Counted from the stretch's first letter, positions 15,681-25,284 are shown. The stretch: 64,000 nucleotides of DNA from JAJYKC01 sp035545735 (GCA_035545735.1 DASZXS010000042.1:1-64000); one strand, 5' to 3'. Notes: generated from the sequence alone by a model not told the origin. A program made the numbers and translations.

Positions 15681-16829
15681 ATGGATAAACGTCCACCGCA
15701 GATATTTGTGCTTATCGATGCCCTCGGCTGGCAGGTGCTGAAGGGCCGCGGATTCCTGAACGATATCCTCACCTATCGGAAACCTCTGCGGACAGTTCTC
15801 GGTTTCAGCTCCGGCGCCATCCCGACCATGCTCACCGGGCGGGCGCCTTCGGAGACCGGGCACTGGAATCTCTACTACTACGATCCCTCGGGTTCTCCCT
15901 TCTGGTGGCTAAAGTTTTTCCGCTTTTTGCCCGACTCGCTCCTCGATAACCGCGTCTCCCGCAAGCTGATCAAGGAACTAGGCCGAAGAGTGCTGGGAAT
16001 GGGCCCCTTGTTTGAATGCTGTGTCAGCCCGCGCTGGCTGCCGTTTTTCAATTGGGTGGAAAAGCGCAACATCTACGCCGCCGGAGGCATCTCCGGCGCG
16101 CCGTCGATTTTCGACGATCTGGCGGCCCAAAAAATCCCCAACAAGGTCTATACCTACCACGAGGCCGGCGACCAGGAGATCCTCCGCGCCGCGCGGTTCG
16201 ATATCGAAGTGGGGGAGGCGGGGTTTTTCTTCCTTTACCTCAGCGAACTGGACGCCGTGCTCCATTTTCATCCCACCGGCGGTCCGGAATTGGAAAGCCG
16301 CATCCAATGGTATGAGAAGGAACTGTTGCATCTGTTCACGATCGCAAAGCAGGTACACCCGGACGCCACAATGACGGTCCTCTCCGACCACGGCATGGCG
16401 CCGGTAACAGAGCGCTTTGACCTGGTTCAGGAAGTGGAGAGCCTCGGCTTCCGCCAGGGTAAGGATTACCTGTCTGTTTATGACTCCACCATGGCGCGGT
16501 TCTGGTTCTTCACCGATGCCGCCCGGGAAGGAATTCGCGAGCGGATGGCCACGTTGTCCTGTGCACGAATCCTGACCGACGGGGAGCTGCAGGACCTCGG
16601 GATCTTTTTCTCCGACCGCCGCTACGGTGAGCTGATCGTGCTGTTGAACCCGGGCTGGCTGGTCGCCAAGAGCGATTTTAATGGCGCCGGCTGGAACCCT
16701 CTCGGCATGCACGGATACCATCCGGATGACCCATTTTCGGATGCGATTTACTTGAGCAACCGCCAGCCGCCAGTTCCCGTCCATGCTATTTCGGACGTGT
16801 ATCAGTGTATGCAAAAGGCGATCCAATGA
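15681..16829 (+). CDS. Alkaline-phosphatase-superfamily phosphodiesterase-like protein
   Basis: The 382-residue product belongs to the type I phosphodiesterase/nucleotide pyrophosphatase branch of the alkaline phosphatase superfamily. Metal-site motifs are visible: FVLIDALGW with Asp13 at the N-terminus, SSGAIPTMLTG (43-53) where the Ser/Thr nucleophile is expected, VLSDHGMAPV (Asp236, His237), and MHGYHPDDP near the C-terminus for the last histidine. No signal peptide is visible. It starts two bases after the deacetylase stop and overlaps the next gene by four bases. Members in polysaccharide clusters may hydrolyse or transfer phosphoryl groups such as phosphoethanolamine. The substrate here is unknown. 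Confidence 0.8.
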   Translation: MDKRPPQIFVLIDALGWQVLKGRGFLNDILTYRKPLRTVLGFSSGAIPTMLTGRAPSETGHWNLYYYDPSGSPFWWLKFFRFLPDSLLDNRVSRKLIKELGRRVLGMGPLFECCVSPRWLPFFNWVEKRNIYAAGGISGAPSIFDDLAAQKIPNKVYTYHEAGDQEILRAARFDIEVGEAGFFFLYLSELDAVLHFHPTGGPELESRIQWYEKELLHLFTIAKQVHPDATMTVLSDHGMAPVTERFDLVQEVESLGFRQGKDYLSVYDSTMARFWFFTDAAREGIRERMATLSCARILTDGELQDLGIFFSDRRYGELIVLLNPGWLVAKSDFNGAGWNPLGMHGYHPDDPFSDAIYLSNRQPPVPVHAISDVYQCMQKAIQ

Positions 16830-18052
16830 CCGCTGTGGAGCATCCCATCTCGGTACTCCATTTCACCAACTCGACCGCGCGCGGGGGAGTGGAGGAGCAC
16901 ATTCTCCAACTGCTCTCCGGGCTCGATCCGGGCCGGTTTGTGCAGCGCTGGGTCTGCTCGCCGGAGACGGCGGCGCTCGTTCGTCCCGATGTGCCGGAAG
17001 GCGTCGAACTGATCCCTCTACAGTTTCGTAGACCGGCGCATTGGCGGGGGGCGTTGTCCCTGGCCCGGATTCTCAAATCCGCGCGTGTGGACATCCTGCA
17101 CTCCCACCTGTTCTATAGCAGCCTGTTTGCCTCTCCCGTGGGCCGGCTTCGCCGCGTGCCCGTCATCGTCGAAACGCCCCACGTCCGTGAAAGCTGGCGG
17201 ACCGGCTCTTTCAAGTCGCATTTTCTCGTTGACCGCGTGGCCGGCTGGTGCGTGGACCGTTACATCGGCGTGTCCCATGCAAACGCCGAATATCTGCGGG
17301 ACGAAAAAGGCCTGCCCGCAAGGAAAATCGTCGTGATCCAGAATGGCTGTGATCTGGACCGTTTCGCGCGGCCCGCGGCGGCGCCAACCTGGCGCGAGGA
17401 GCTCGGGTTTGCCGCCGAAGATCCGGTGCTGCTGGTGGTGGCGAGACTCGCTCCGCAGAAAGGCCATGCGAACCTGATTCAGGCGCTTCCGCAAATTCGC
17501 GCGCAGTTCCCCAATGTTCGCCTGGTTTGTGCCGGCGACGGGGAATTACGCTCTGAGTTAGGGGCGCTGGTGGAACAGTTGGGCCTCGCGCAAACCGTCC
17601 GGTTTGTGGGGCATCAAGGGAACGTGGCGGAGTGGTTCGCCGGAAGTGCCATCACAGTGCTCCCGTCGCTCTACGAAGGGCTTCCGCTCGTTGCGATTGA
17701 ATCGCTCGCCGCTGGCTGCCCGGTGGTGGCTACCGCCGTGGACGGAACACCCGAAGTGGTTGTGCACGGAAAAACAGGGTTCTGCGTGCCCGCCGGCGAT
17801 GGGCATGCGCTGGCGTCGGCAATCTGCGACCTGCTCGCGTCGCCCGAGCTCCGGCGGCAGTTTGGCCGCGACGGCGCCCTATGGGCACGAGAACGCTTCA
17901 GCAAGGAACGGCAGCTCGAAGAAACGCAAAATTTATATCAATCTCTATGGGAGCGGAGCCGGCGCAATCCAAACGGGCGGCGGACGGCTTCCGAAGATCC
18001 TTCTTATTCGGAACCCGCAGGGGTGGGAAAGCCGGCTTCGAGAGTCGTATGA
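16826..18052 (+). CDS. Glycosyltransferase family 4
   Basis: This retaining GT-B glycosyltransferase of about 408 residues has an N-terminal acceptor domain with NSTARGGVEEHILQLL and a VEDPVLLVV-like linker into the donor domain (PVLLVVARLAPQKGH). The donor motif is LPSLYEGLPLVAIESLAAGCPVVAT, with both family glutamates, then VHGKTGFCVPAGD. I chose the ATG at 16826, which overlaps the upstream stop (ATGA); a GTG at 16805 in the same frame is less likely. The C-terminal 25 residues are low in structure, and the stop overlaps the next start by four bases. It probably adds one sugar of the repeat unit. Confidence 0.92.
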   Translation: MTAVEHPISVLHFTNSTARGGVEEHILQLLSGLDPGRFVQRWVCSPETAALVRPDVPEGVELIPLQFRRPAHWRGALSLARILKSARVDILHSHLFYSSLFASPVGRLRRVPVIVETPHVRESWRTGSFKSHFLVDRVAGWCVDRYIGVSHANAEYLRDEKGLPARKIVVIQNGCDLDRFARPAAAPTWREELGFAAEDPVLLVVARLAPQKGHANLIQALPQIRAQFPNVRLVCAGDGELRSELGALVEQLGLAQTVRFVGHQGNVAEWFAGSAITVLPSLYEGLPLVAIESLAAGCPVVATAVDGTPEVVVHGKTGFCVPAGDGHALASAICDLLASPELRRQFGRDGALWARERFSKERQLEETQNLYQSLWERSRRNPNGRRTASEDPSYSEPAGVGKPASRVV

Positions 18053-19290
18053 CGTTTCACTCTCTCCTCCGGGAGCGGCACACTCCATCCACAGCAGGCA
18101 TGGACGGCGCCGTCCATGGCATCTGCGATACGGTCTCCCGGGAGTCATCCGCCCATTTTGGGGCGGGTTTCCGCGCGCTCATCCTCACCGGAAGCCTGGC
18201 TCGGGGCGAGGGTTCCTTCGTCGAGGAAGACGGCAAGTACGTGGCGCTCAGCGATGCGGAATTCCTGTTGGTTCTGCATAGTCACCGCGCGCTTCCGCCG
18301 GACGCGGAAGTAACTGAACTTATCAGGCGAATTCAGACCAGCCTGACGGGCTGCGGAATACTCTGTAAGGTTTCCGTCGGCGTTTGTCATGATGACTTTC
18401 TGCGGCGCCTTCAGCCTAGAGTTTTCTCGCATGAGTTGAGATGTCATGGGCGGGTGATCGCCGGAGAACAGGAGATTCTGAGACTGATTCCGCCGTTTTT
18501 GGCCGCGGAAATCCCTCTGGAGGACGGCTGGCAAACACTGGCGAATCGGATTACGGAGCAGCTTTCACTGGCCGGCGAACTCAACGGATGTCCGGACACC
18601 CTCTCTCCGGAGGCGCAGTATCAGTCGATCAAGTTTGTGCTGGATATGGCGACGTCGTTCCTGCTCTTCGCCGGATTATACGCGCCGTCCTACCGCGAGC
18701 GCGCCGAGCGTATCCTGCAATTATCGCGGCAGCCGGGGAATGAGACCTGGCCGCTGGACTTGTGCGAGTTCGCCGCCCTGGTTGCCCGATGTACGAGTTG
18801 GAAACTCTCCCCTGGGAGCCGCGGCGATGTTGGCTATGCGTTTTGGAGTGAGGCTCTGCGCCACGCCGAGAAGCTATGGTCATGGGAGTTAGCGCAACTG
18901 ACCGGCGGAGGCGCCGGGACAGCGAATGACCCCATGGCGCGCTGGATGCGCCGCCAGGCGCTTGCGGCGAGGATGCGGGGATGGCTTTACGTGTTCCGGC
19001 GTCAGGAAAAAGAAGGTCTATCGCCCGTTCTGAGACGTTTCCTGTCGGGAGGATGGAGGCATTCTCCCCGCTATGGAGTCTACGCCGCGGCGAGCAGGCT
19101 CTTCTTCCGCTTGCCATCGTTCGTGGCGCCCGGTAATTCCAGCAGCCCGGATGTGTTTTCTGAGGCGCGCGACATATCTGCCACGCTTCCGTTGTGGCGA
19201 AACGGCAAGCCGGAGCACGCGAGCTGGCAGGAACTTGCCGCTGAGATCATTTGGAACTACAACCGCTTTCTTGTGGAGACCCGGTCATGA
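18049..19290 (+). CDS. Nucleotidyltransferase-fold protein of unknown function in the polysaccharide operon
   Basis: This protein of about 413 residues is not assigned to a named family. Residues 43-76 carry a polymerase-beta-type nucleotidyltransferase pattern: LTGSLARGEGSF (the GS...RGE turn, 47-57) followed by a likely metal-binding acidic pair in LSDAEFLLVL (68-76). The rest is mostly helical and ends in a charged region without motifs. The ATG overlaps the glycosyltransferase stop (ATGA), and the stop overlaps the methyltransferase start, so it belongs to the operon. An upstream extension of the frame (from 17881) overlaps the previous gene and lacks support. It may transfer a nucleotidyl or similar group to a sugar or protein; this is open. 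Confidence 0.65.
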   Translation: MTFHSLLRERHTPSTAGMDGAVHGICDTVSRESSAHFGAGFRALILTGSLARGEGSFVEEDGKYVALSDAEFLLVLHSHRALPPDAEVTELIRRIQTSLTGCGILCKVSVGVCHDDFLRRLQPRVFSHELRCHGRVIAGEQEILRLIPPFLAAEIPLEDGWQTLANRITEQLSLAGELNGCPDTLSPEAQYQSIKFVLDMATSFLLFAGLYAPSYRERAERILQLSRQPGNETWPLDLCEFAALVARCTSWKLSPGSRGDVGYAFWSEALRHAEKLWSWELAQLTGGGAGTANDPMARWMRRQALAARMRGWLYVFRRQEKEGLSPVLRRFLSGGWRHSPRYGVYAAASRLFFRLPSFVAPGNSSSPDVFSEARDISATLPLWRNGKPEHASWQELAAEIIWNYNRFLVETRS

Positions 19291-20162
19291 CAGATATTCA
19301 GGTTGAAAACAGACCCCTAGAGCCGTTCGTGAGCGGTCAGCGCGGCAAGGGGGCCGGTGCAGTGGGTGGCCCGTCATTCTGGCGGCGTGTGTGGAAGAGC
19401 CCACTGCACGATTATCCGGTTCGGGATCGCATACTCAAGCAATATTTGCGGCTTGCCCCGCGCTCGTCGGTGTTGGAACTGGGCCCAGGCAGCGGCTTCA
19501 CGGCATTCTGCATGTCATGCAGGATGCAGAACGTTACGCTGGTGGACATTGCGAGCCACACGATCGAGGACCTGCGCGAACAGCTCGGGTCGCTCGGGAA
19601 TGTGTACTGCATTCACGGCGATACCACGCAGCCCGGCTTCGGCGATGATCTGGCCGGCCGGTTCGACGTGGCCTATGGAATGGATGTTTTCGAGTTCATT
19701 CCCAAGCCGGCGGAATGCGTAAAGAACCTGGTGAAGACCTTGCGTCCCGGCGGCCAGTTGTTTCTCACATTCCCCAACTTCGGCCCTCCAAAGTGCCACG
19801 GGGTGACGTATTTCTATGAGAGGGAAGATCTGGACCGGATCCTTCGGGACGCGGGGCTTCGGGAGTGGAGTGTATTCTCCGTGAGGCTCAATTCCTATGC
19901 CCAGCGCATTTTCGGGATTTTTCACGAGTGGCCCCTTTCAATTTATCGCAAACTGCGAACCGAGCCGAAGGGTGTACCGCAGACTTACGAAGCGACATGG
20001 GCCTTCGCCAATCGTGGGAGACTCCGCCGGTATCGCGGTCTGCTCCATCTTTACTGGGAGTTTATCGACCTCCTCATCGCACTCGGCGGGCCGGCTTTTG
20101 TCTTACGTTCCACTACGGACGGGATTATCAGTAGACAACTGGTGATCGTTGGCAGAAAGTAG
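19287..20162 (+). CDS. Class I SAM-dependent methyltransferase
   Basis: The 291-residue protein has a Rossmann methyltransferase core. VLELGPGSGF (62-71) binds the SAM methionine and ribose, VTLVDIA ends in the acidic residue of strand 2, and FDVAYGMDVFEFI and LRPGGQLFLTFPN form motifs II and III. A C-terminal helical part after residue 190 may bind the acceptor. The start overlaps the preceding stop (ATGA). In this setting it probably O-methylates a sugar or modifies the chain end. The acceptor is unknown. Confidence 0.88.
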   Translation: MTDIQVENRPLEPFVSGQRGKGAGAVGGPSFWRRVWKSPLHDYPVRDRILKQYLRLAPRSSVLELGPGSGFTAFCMSCRMQNVTLVDIASHTIEDLREQLGSLGNVYCIHGDTTQPGFGDDLAGRFDVAYGMDVFEFIPKPAECVKNLVKTLRPGGQLFLTFPNFGPPKCHGVTYFYEREDLDRILRDAGLREWSVFSVRLNSYAQRIFGIFHEWPLSIYRKLRTEPKGVPQTYEATWAFANRGRLRRYRGLLHLYWEFIDLLIALGGPAFVLRSTTDGIISRQLVIVGRK

Positions 20163-20163
20163 C

Positions 20164-21408
20164 ATGCGGATTCTTGTCGTCACCATCAGTGCACCTTTAC
20201 CCGCCAATAACGGGCAGCGCCTGCGCAATTGGGCAATGCTGCGCGCTATGGCGGAAGAAGGCCACCAGGTGAGCCTGCTGGTGATGGAACGGACGGGCGA
20301 GGTGGCGGACTATCCGGGTCTGAAAGCCGTTTGCCAGGACGTGGAAACCATCCAATTTCGCTGGTCCGAACTCTCGACCGGCAGCGACTATTGGGGCCGG
20401 CTACGGTCGAGCTTCCATAAGCTGCCGCATAGCGTCCGCCGGTTTGCGTCCCCGGAGATTGCCAGCCGCATCGCCGCTCTCCTCAGATCGGGCCGGTTCG
20501 ATGCCGCGATTTGCGAAGGCTGCCACGCGATGGTGAACTTCCCGGAGCACAGCCCGATTCCAGTGATCCTGGACAACCACAACGTCGAACATCTGTTGTT
20601 GGAGCGCTATGCGGAACGCGAAACCAATCCGGCAAAACGCTGGTATGCGCGCGCGGAGGCGTCGAAGATGCGGCGATGGGATCGCTCGATCTGCGCGCGC
20701 TCGGCCGCCATTCTCGCCTGTTCCCGGTTTGACCAACAGCATCTGCTGAGCCTTTCTCCCGGTAGCCACATTGCGGTCGCTCCCAATGTCATCGATATGG
20801 ACGGTTACGCTGCCGCGGCTGGAGACGGCGGGAAAACGGTGGTTTATGTCGGCGGAATGGACTGGTTCCCGAACCGGGACGCCGTTCAGCACTTCGCTTT
20901 TGACATCCTGCCTCTTCTCAAAGAGCGCGCGGGCAACGTGCGTTTTCTGGTGGCCGGCCGAACCGGACCCGCGGATTTTGTCTCGCAATTCGATAACGTG
21001 GAGGGTATCGAGTTTACCGGAACAGTGGACGACATCCGGCCGTTTATCGCCGATTCCGCGGTTTGCGTGGTGCCCCTGCGGATCGGGAGCGGAACGCGTT
21101 TGAAGATCCTGGAAGAGGCGGCCATGGGGAAGGCGATTGTCTCAACGCCGCTCGGCGCCGAAGGCCTGGAACTGAGCCACGGGAGCGAGATCCTGCTGGC
21201 CTCGAGCGCGCGGGAATTCGCCGGCGCGACCGCCCGGTTGTTGAACGATGCGGCGGCACGCCAGGAAATGGGCCAGGCCGCGCGGCGGAAAGTGGAACGC
21301 GAGTACGGGCTGCCGGCGCTGCGCGCCTCCCTTCGGCCCGTTTTCGCCGGAATGGAAAATCGGGCAGATAAACGGAAAGAGGTCGCCGACGATGTGGCCG
21401 TTGTCTGA
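20164..21408 (+). CDS. Glycosyltransferase family 4 (GT-B)
   Basis: The product has 414 residues. The N-terminal domain opens with MRILVVTISAPLPANNGQRLRN, as in family members that act on sugar-phosphate lipids. The donor domain has VVYVGGMDWFPNRDAVQHF near 224-242 and a late acidic/glycine motif (VPLRIGSGTRLKILEEAAMGKAIVST). The ATG is one base after the methyltransferase stop; an upstream TTG (20149) overlaps that gene and is less likely. It is the third or fourth sugar transferase of the operon. Specificity cannot be told. Confidence 0.9.
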   Translation: MRILVVTISAPLPANNGQRLRNWAMLRAMAEEGHQVSLLVMERTGEVADYPGLKAVCQDVETIQFRWSELSTGSDYWGRLRSSFHKLPHSVRRFASPEIASRIAALLRSGRFDAAICEGCHAMVNFPEHSPIPVILDNHNVEHLLLERYAERETNPAKRWYARAEASKMRRWDRSICARSAAILACSRFDQQHLLSLSPGSHIAVAPNVIDMDGYAAAAGDGGKTVVYVGGMDWFPNRDAVQHFAFDILPLLKERAGNVRFLVAGRTGPADFVSQFDNVEGIEFTGTVDDIRPFIADSAVCVVPLRIGSGTRLKILEEAAMGKAIVSTPLGAEGLELSHGSEILLASSAREFAGATARLLNDAAARQEMGQAARRKVEREYGLPALRASLRPVFAGMENRADKRKEVADDVAVV

Positions 21409-21432
21409 TCACCGCCGGGAGCAGCGGGCAAG

Positions 21433-22692
21433 ATGATCTTCTTCTACCTGCTAATCGTCTCGATGCCCTTCATGGCGCATCCCATTTTCGACCGTTCCTT
21501 CGGTGGACTGACGGTCACGAAACTGTTGGGCCTGGCATGTCTCGGCTACGCGATTCACCGCGTTGCGACGTCCGGGCGCGCGCCCTCGTTTTTTGCCACG
21601 AAACAGGCCAGGTTTTTTTGTGCGTTCGCCGTGCTGGCTCTCATTTCGTTTACATTTCTGGGGCATACGCACAAGTTTGAGGCTAGTCCGTTTGCGATGT
21701 ATGCGTCGTTGATCCTCCAGTTCCTGCTGGTGCCGGTATTTATCGATAGCACGCCGAAGCTGCGGAAAGCTCTCCTCGTTGCCGTGTTTGCCCTGGGCTT
21801 CGCGTCACTCTACCTGATTCGCGAGTGGCTCCAGTTTCATAACGTTTACTCGAGCTTCCGTCCCGGCGCGGTTTGTGGAGACTCCAACTATTTCGGAATC
21901 TCGGTGGTGGCCGTGCTCCCGTTGAGTTACTGCCTTTTGACGCAGCGGGTCTCCTGGATCTATCGCGGCTTTGTCGCCGGCTGCATGTTTCTCACGCTGG
22001 TGGCGCTGATGCTGGGAGCGTCGCGCGGCGGGTTTCTTGGGCTCGTGATGGCGGCGCTCTACATCGTCGCGCGCTCGAAGCAGCCGGTGAGGAAACTGAT
22101 CGCGATTGTCGCCGTCATGCTGCCGATTTCGCTGGCGGTTCCGCAGTCGCCAGTCCGCCGCCTGTTGAATCCGACCTATAGCGACGACGACGCGGTGCAG
22201 GCGCGCAAGGTCGCCTGGAAAGCCGGCCAGCGAATGATTGAGACGCATCCCATTATCGGGGTCGGCCTGGGTAATTTTCGCGACCTCAGCGCGTCTTACG
22301 AAGACCCCGACGAAATTGTGATCAGCATCGCGCATAACACATACATTGAACTCGCGGCGGAACTGGGAATTCCCGGACTGCTTCTGTTCCTGGGCGTTGG
22401 CGGCACCGTCTTCCTGAGCCTGGAGCGCTCCCGGAAACGAGCGCAGCGGGCGGGAGATCTTTTCTTAAAAGAGGTTGCCACGGGCCTGCAGTCGGCCTTG
22501 CTTGGCAATGCGCTGGCGCTCTGTTTTGTCTCGGGCCAGGTGCAAAAATTCTTCTGGTTCGGAATATTCCTCAGCATGTGCCTGCCGGTGCTGGTCGCGC
22601 GTTCGCTCGCGCGAAGGAAAAAAATAAATCTTCAGATGGTGAAAGGAGAGGCGGAGTTTCTGGAACGCCGGACGGTCCAAGGACTAGCTTAG
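21433..22692 (+). CDS. Wzy/O-antigen-ligase-like polymerase
   Basis: The 419-residue polytopic membrane protein has about eleven hydrophobic segments and the O-antigen ligase/polymerase signature HNTYIELAAELGIPGLLLFL, with a large loop just before it (about 245-300, WKAGQRMIETHPIIGVGLGNF) that carries the conserved arginine/histidine region. Such enzymes join lipid-linked repeat units at the periplasmic face of the inner membrane. It lies between a GT4 and the flippase, the normal place for a Wzy. A GGGAGCAGCGGG stretch serves as ribosome site. Confidence 0.87.
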   Translation: MIFFYLLIVSMPFMAHPIFDRSFGGLTVTKLLGLACLGYAIHRVATSGRAPSFFATKQARFFCAFAVLALISFTFLGHTHKFEASPFAMYASLILQFLLVPVFIDSTPKLRKALLVAVFALGFASLYLIREWLQFHNVYSSFRPGAVCGDSNYFGISVVAVLPLSYCLLTQRVSWIYRGFVAGCMFLTLVALMLGASRGGFLGLVMAALYIVARSKQPVRKLIAIVAVMLPISLAVPQSPVRRLLNPTYSDDDAVQARKVAWKAGQRMIETHPIIGVGLGNFRDLSASYEDPDEIVISIAHNTYIELAAELGIPGLLLFLGVGGTVFLSLERSRKRAQRAGDLFLKEVATGLQSALLGNALALCFVSGQVQKFFWFGIFLSMCLPVLVARSLARRKKINLQMVKGEAEFLERRTVQGLA

Positions 22693-22724
22693 CCTTCTGT
22701 TCCGTTCTATAGACAGCGTATTGC

Positions 22725-24302
22725 ATGCCGGCTAACTCTCTAAAAAGCGAAGCCTCCACCATCGCGGTTCCCGACGCTCCGATGATGGCGGGCGTGCCGC
22801 ATCGCGAGCGCCATCGCATCCTGGTCGGAATGCGCTGGACGGTGTGGCTGTCCGTACTGGCCGCTCCTTTCAGCTACGGCACCACAATGATGCTGGCGCG
22901 GGTGGGCCCCGAGGTGATCGGCACCTATGGCCTGCTGATGGTCTATGTCGCGGCGGCGTCTTCCCTCCTTTACATGGGCGGGGATTCCGTCACCATCAAG
23001 TTTGTCCCGTCCCTCCCCATCGAGAAGCGATTCTCATTTCTCATCTCGTATTTTTTGGTTGTTTGCGCCGCGCTTGTCCCTTGGCTGGTGGTGGCGACGG
23101 TCTGGCCGTCGGGTCTCCACTATGTTTTCGGAAAGAGCGTTCCGCCTGCCCTGCAGCTTTTGATGATCTATCTCGCGCCGATCTACATCGCGCGCACCAT
23201 GATCATCTCGGGCTTGACCGCAATTCTGGACATGCGGTGGGCTCAATCGCTGAACCGGGTGGTCACGGTTGGAACCTTCTTTCTTTATGGATTGCTCTTC
23301 CTGGTGTTCCCGCGCTTCCTGAAAGCAAATTACACCACGCTCGTTTGGGGAATCTATTTAGGCTTCGCGGTCATTACGTTCGTAATCGGTTTGAAGCGCC
23401 TGGTGCGCCGTGAGGAGTGGCGCTGCTCCTGGCGGGAAATCCGGTTTTTCCTTCCCAAGGGCTTTTGGAAATACACGCTTGCCCTGCAGCAGATTAGCGC
23501 GCTCGGTTTTTTCCTTTATCGCATGGACATGCTGCTGGTTCTGAACCGTGGTGGTTTGGAAGTCCTCGGCAAATACGTGGCGATCCTGACGGTCGGTTCC
23601 ATCGTGTTTTTGGCGAACCGTCTATTCTGCGATACTCTCCTGCCCGCGCTGACCAATCTCATGGCGGCGGGGAATCCCAAGGCAGCGTCGGAGGTGTTTT
23701 CCACCAATCTGCGGATGCTGTTCGCCATCCATCTTACAGTCGCCTGCGCGGTGATGTTCCTGATGGAACCGCTGGTCGATCTGATGGGCAGCAACTACTC
23801 GAACGAAAAGGCGCTTTTCAAACTACTCGTCATTCTGTACGCGCTCGGTGGTCCGGGCGGTTTAGGCGGCACGTTGCTGACGGCCGTCGGCAAGCAGCAG
23901 CTTTCGGTCTGGATCGGCGCGATTCAGCTGGCAGTTTATCTCGGTGCGTTCACGTTATTGTGGCCGCGCTATGGGTTGTTAGGAGCCGTGATAGCGATCG
24001 GCGGCTCATCGCTCGTATGTCAGATCGCACTGTTGGCAGCGGCCCGTCTTAAAGGGCCGCTGGAGTTTCCTTATCGCCGGGATTATTTCTGGTTTGTTGT
24101 GTTGGGTAGCCTTGCCGGTTGCGTCGCGATCGGCGCGGGAACACCGGGTTTTATTACCGGCGTTCTCGGTTGCACCGTTCCGATCGGAGCATTCCTCCTC
24201 CTCGCCCGTTACCAAAGGCGGGAACTGGTCGGGCTGGCGAGCTGTCTTTTTCCCGGGTGGAAGAAAAAAGTAAATGTGATCGGAGAACAAGTGGATGGGT
24301 AA
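22725..24302 (+). CDS. Wzx-type polysaccharide flippase (MOP superfamily)
   Basis: The 525-residue protein has about 12-14 membrane helices in the MOP/Wzx pattern. The first helix pair is followed by GPEVIGTYGLLMVYVAAASSL, the middle contains FYRMDMLLVLNRGG-type loops (YRMDMLLVLNRGGLEVLGKY), and a late block of helices ends in a short basic tail. It would flip undecaprenyl-linked repeat units to the periplasm. The start follows the polymerase by 32 bases, and the stop lies inside the next gene's first codons (8-base overlap). Confidence 0.88.
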   Translation: MPANSLKSEASTIAVPDAPMMAGVPHRERHRILVGMRWTVWLSVLAAPFSYGTTMMLARVGPEVIGTYGLLMVYVAAASSLLYMGGDSVTIKFVPSLPIEKRFSFLISYFLVVCAALVPWLVVATVWPSGLHYVFGKSVPPALQLLMIYLAPIYIARTMIISGLTAILDMRWAQSLNRVVTVGTFFLYGLLFLVFPRFLKANYTTLVWGIYLGFAVITFVIGLKRLVRREEWRCSWREIRFFLPKGFWKYTLALQQISALGFFLYRMDMLLVLNRGGLEVLGKYVAILTVGSIVFLANRLFCDTLLPALTNLMAAGNPKAASEVFSTNLRMLFAIHLTVACAVMFLMEPLVDLMGSNYSNEKALFKLLVILYALGGPGGLGGTLLTAVGKQQLSVWIGAIQLAVYLGAFTLLWPRYGLLGAVIAIGGSSLVCQIALLAAARLKGPLEFPYRRDYFWFVVLGSLAGCVAIGAGTPGFITGVLGCTVPIGAFLLLARYQRRELVGLASCLFPGWKKKVNVIGEQVDG

Positions 24303-25284
24303 CTCGAAGTCCGAAACATCCCGGCAAATCAACAACGCGGCCGCACCGGGCACGGAGCCCCGTTATGCCGCCGGCTGCACGGTCAGCGTCATTATCCCAA
24401 CAAAGAATCGCCCGCGGGATCTGAGTTTAGTGGTCCAGAGCCTTTTCGAGCAGACGGTGCGCGTGAGTGAAGTGGTTATTGTCGATCAGAGCGAGAGCGA
24501 TGAGGGAAGGATGCTCGTCCAGTCGCAATTCGACGAATCGAGCCGGAGTGGGAGCTCGGACGTCGAACTTCGGTATATTCAAGACCAATCGATTAGCGGA
24601 GGCGCCGAGGCGCGGAACTACGCGATGCAGATTGCGACCGGAGAAATATGGCTCTTCCTCGACGACGACGTATATTTGGAACCGGACTTCGTGGAAAGGC
24701 TACTTGGCGCTTACGACGCGGATCCGGAGGCGACCGGTGTTTCCGGAATCATCACCAACTACTCGGCGCCCGCGTGGAGTTTCCGGCTTTGGAGCGGTTT
24801 GTTTGAGCGTGGGTCCTTCCGCGACGAGCGGCAGCCCATCTATTGGAACGCCGACCGGTTGCGAAACAGCAAGGCGATTCGGGTGCAAAGATTCGGGGGA
24901 GGCTTGATGAGTTTTCGCGCCGATGCGATCAGGGGCCTCCGTTTCGACGAGAATCTCCGCGGCGTGTGCGACGGAGAGGACGTGGATTTCTGCATGCAAA
25001 TGAAGCCGCGCAATCCCCGTTTGCTGATTGCTCCGGGCGCGCGCCTCATCCATAACCAGAGCCCGTCGGGCCGCTTGCAGGACCATTGGGTTCGCCGGCA
25101 ATCCCGCGCATCGGTTTTTCTCTATAACAAGCACTGGCGCCGGGGCATTAAGGATCGGCTGTGCTTTTTTTGGCTGCTGACGGGCTACGCGGCGGTAGTC
25201 AGTTTCAGCAGTTTGCGCCGGGCCTCCCTTGACCCGTGGCGCGCATTTTGTGAGGGCGTGCGCGAAGGGCTCGTAGCCAGATAG
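24295..25284 (+). CDS. Glycosyltransferase family 2
   Basis: The 329-residue GT2 enzyme has VSVIIPTKNRPRDLSLVVQSL (near 30-50), VIVDQSESDEGR, GGAEARNYAMQIATGEIWLFLDDDVYLEPDF with the DDD metal site, and RFGGGLMSFRADAIRGLRFDENLRGVCDGEDVDF in the acceptor part, all typical of repeat-unit glycosyltransferases. It overlaps the flippase gene by eight bases and is the last gene of the long polysaccharide operon. A GC-rich stretch and an eight-T run follow it. Confidence 0.9.
   Translation: MGNSKSETSRQINNAAAPGTEPRYAAGCTVSVIIPTKNRPRDLSLVVQSLFEQTVRVSEVVIVDQSESDEGRMLVQSQFDESSRSGSSDVELRYIQDQSISGGAEARNYAMQIATGEIWLFLDDDVYLEPDFVERLLGAYDADPEATGVSGIITNYSAPAWSFRLWSGLFERGSFRDERQPIYWNADRLRNSKAIRVQRFGGGLMSFRADAIRGLRFDENLRGVCDGEDVDFCMQMKPRNPRLLIAPGARLIHNQSPSGRLQDHWVRRQSRASVFLYNKHWRRGIKDRLCFFWLLTGYAAVVSFSSLRRASLDPWRAFCEGVREGLVAR

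Noticed and set aside
5993..25284. Exosortase gene expected in a PEP-CTERM-type locus
   Set aside because: No multi-pass protein with the exosortase Cys/Arg/His pattern was found among the genes of the locus.
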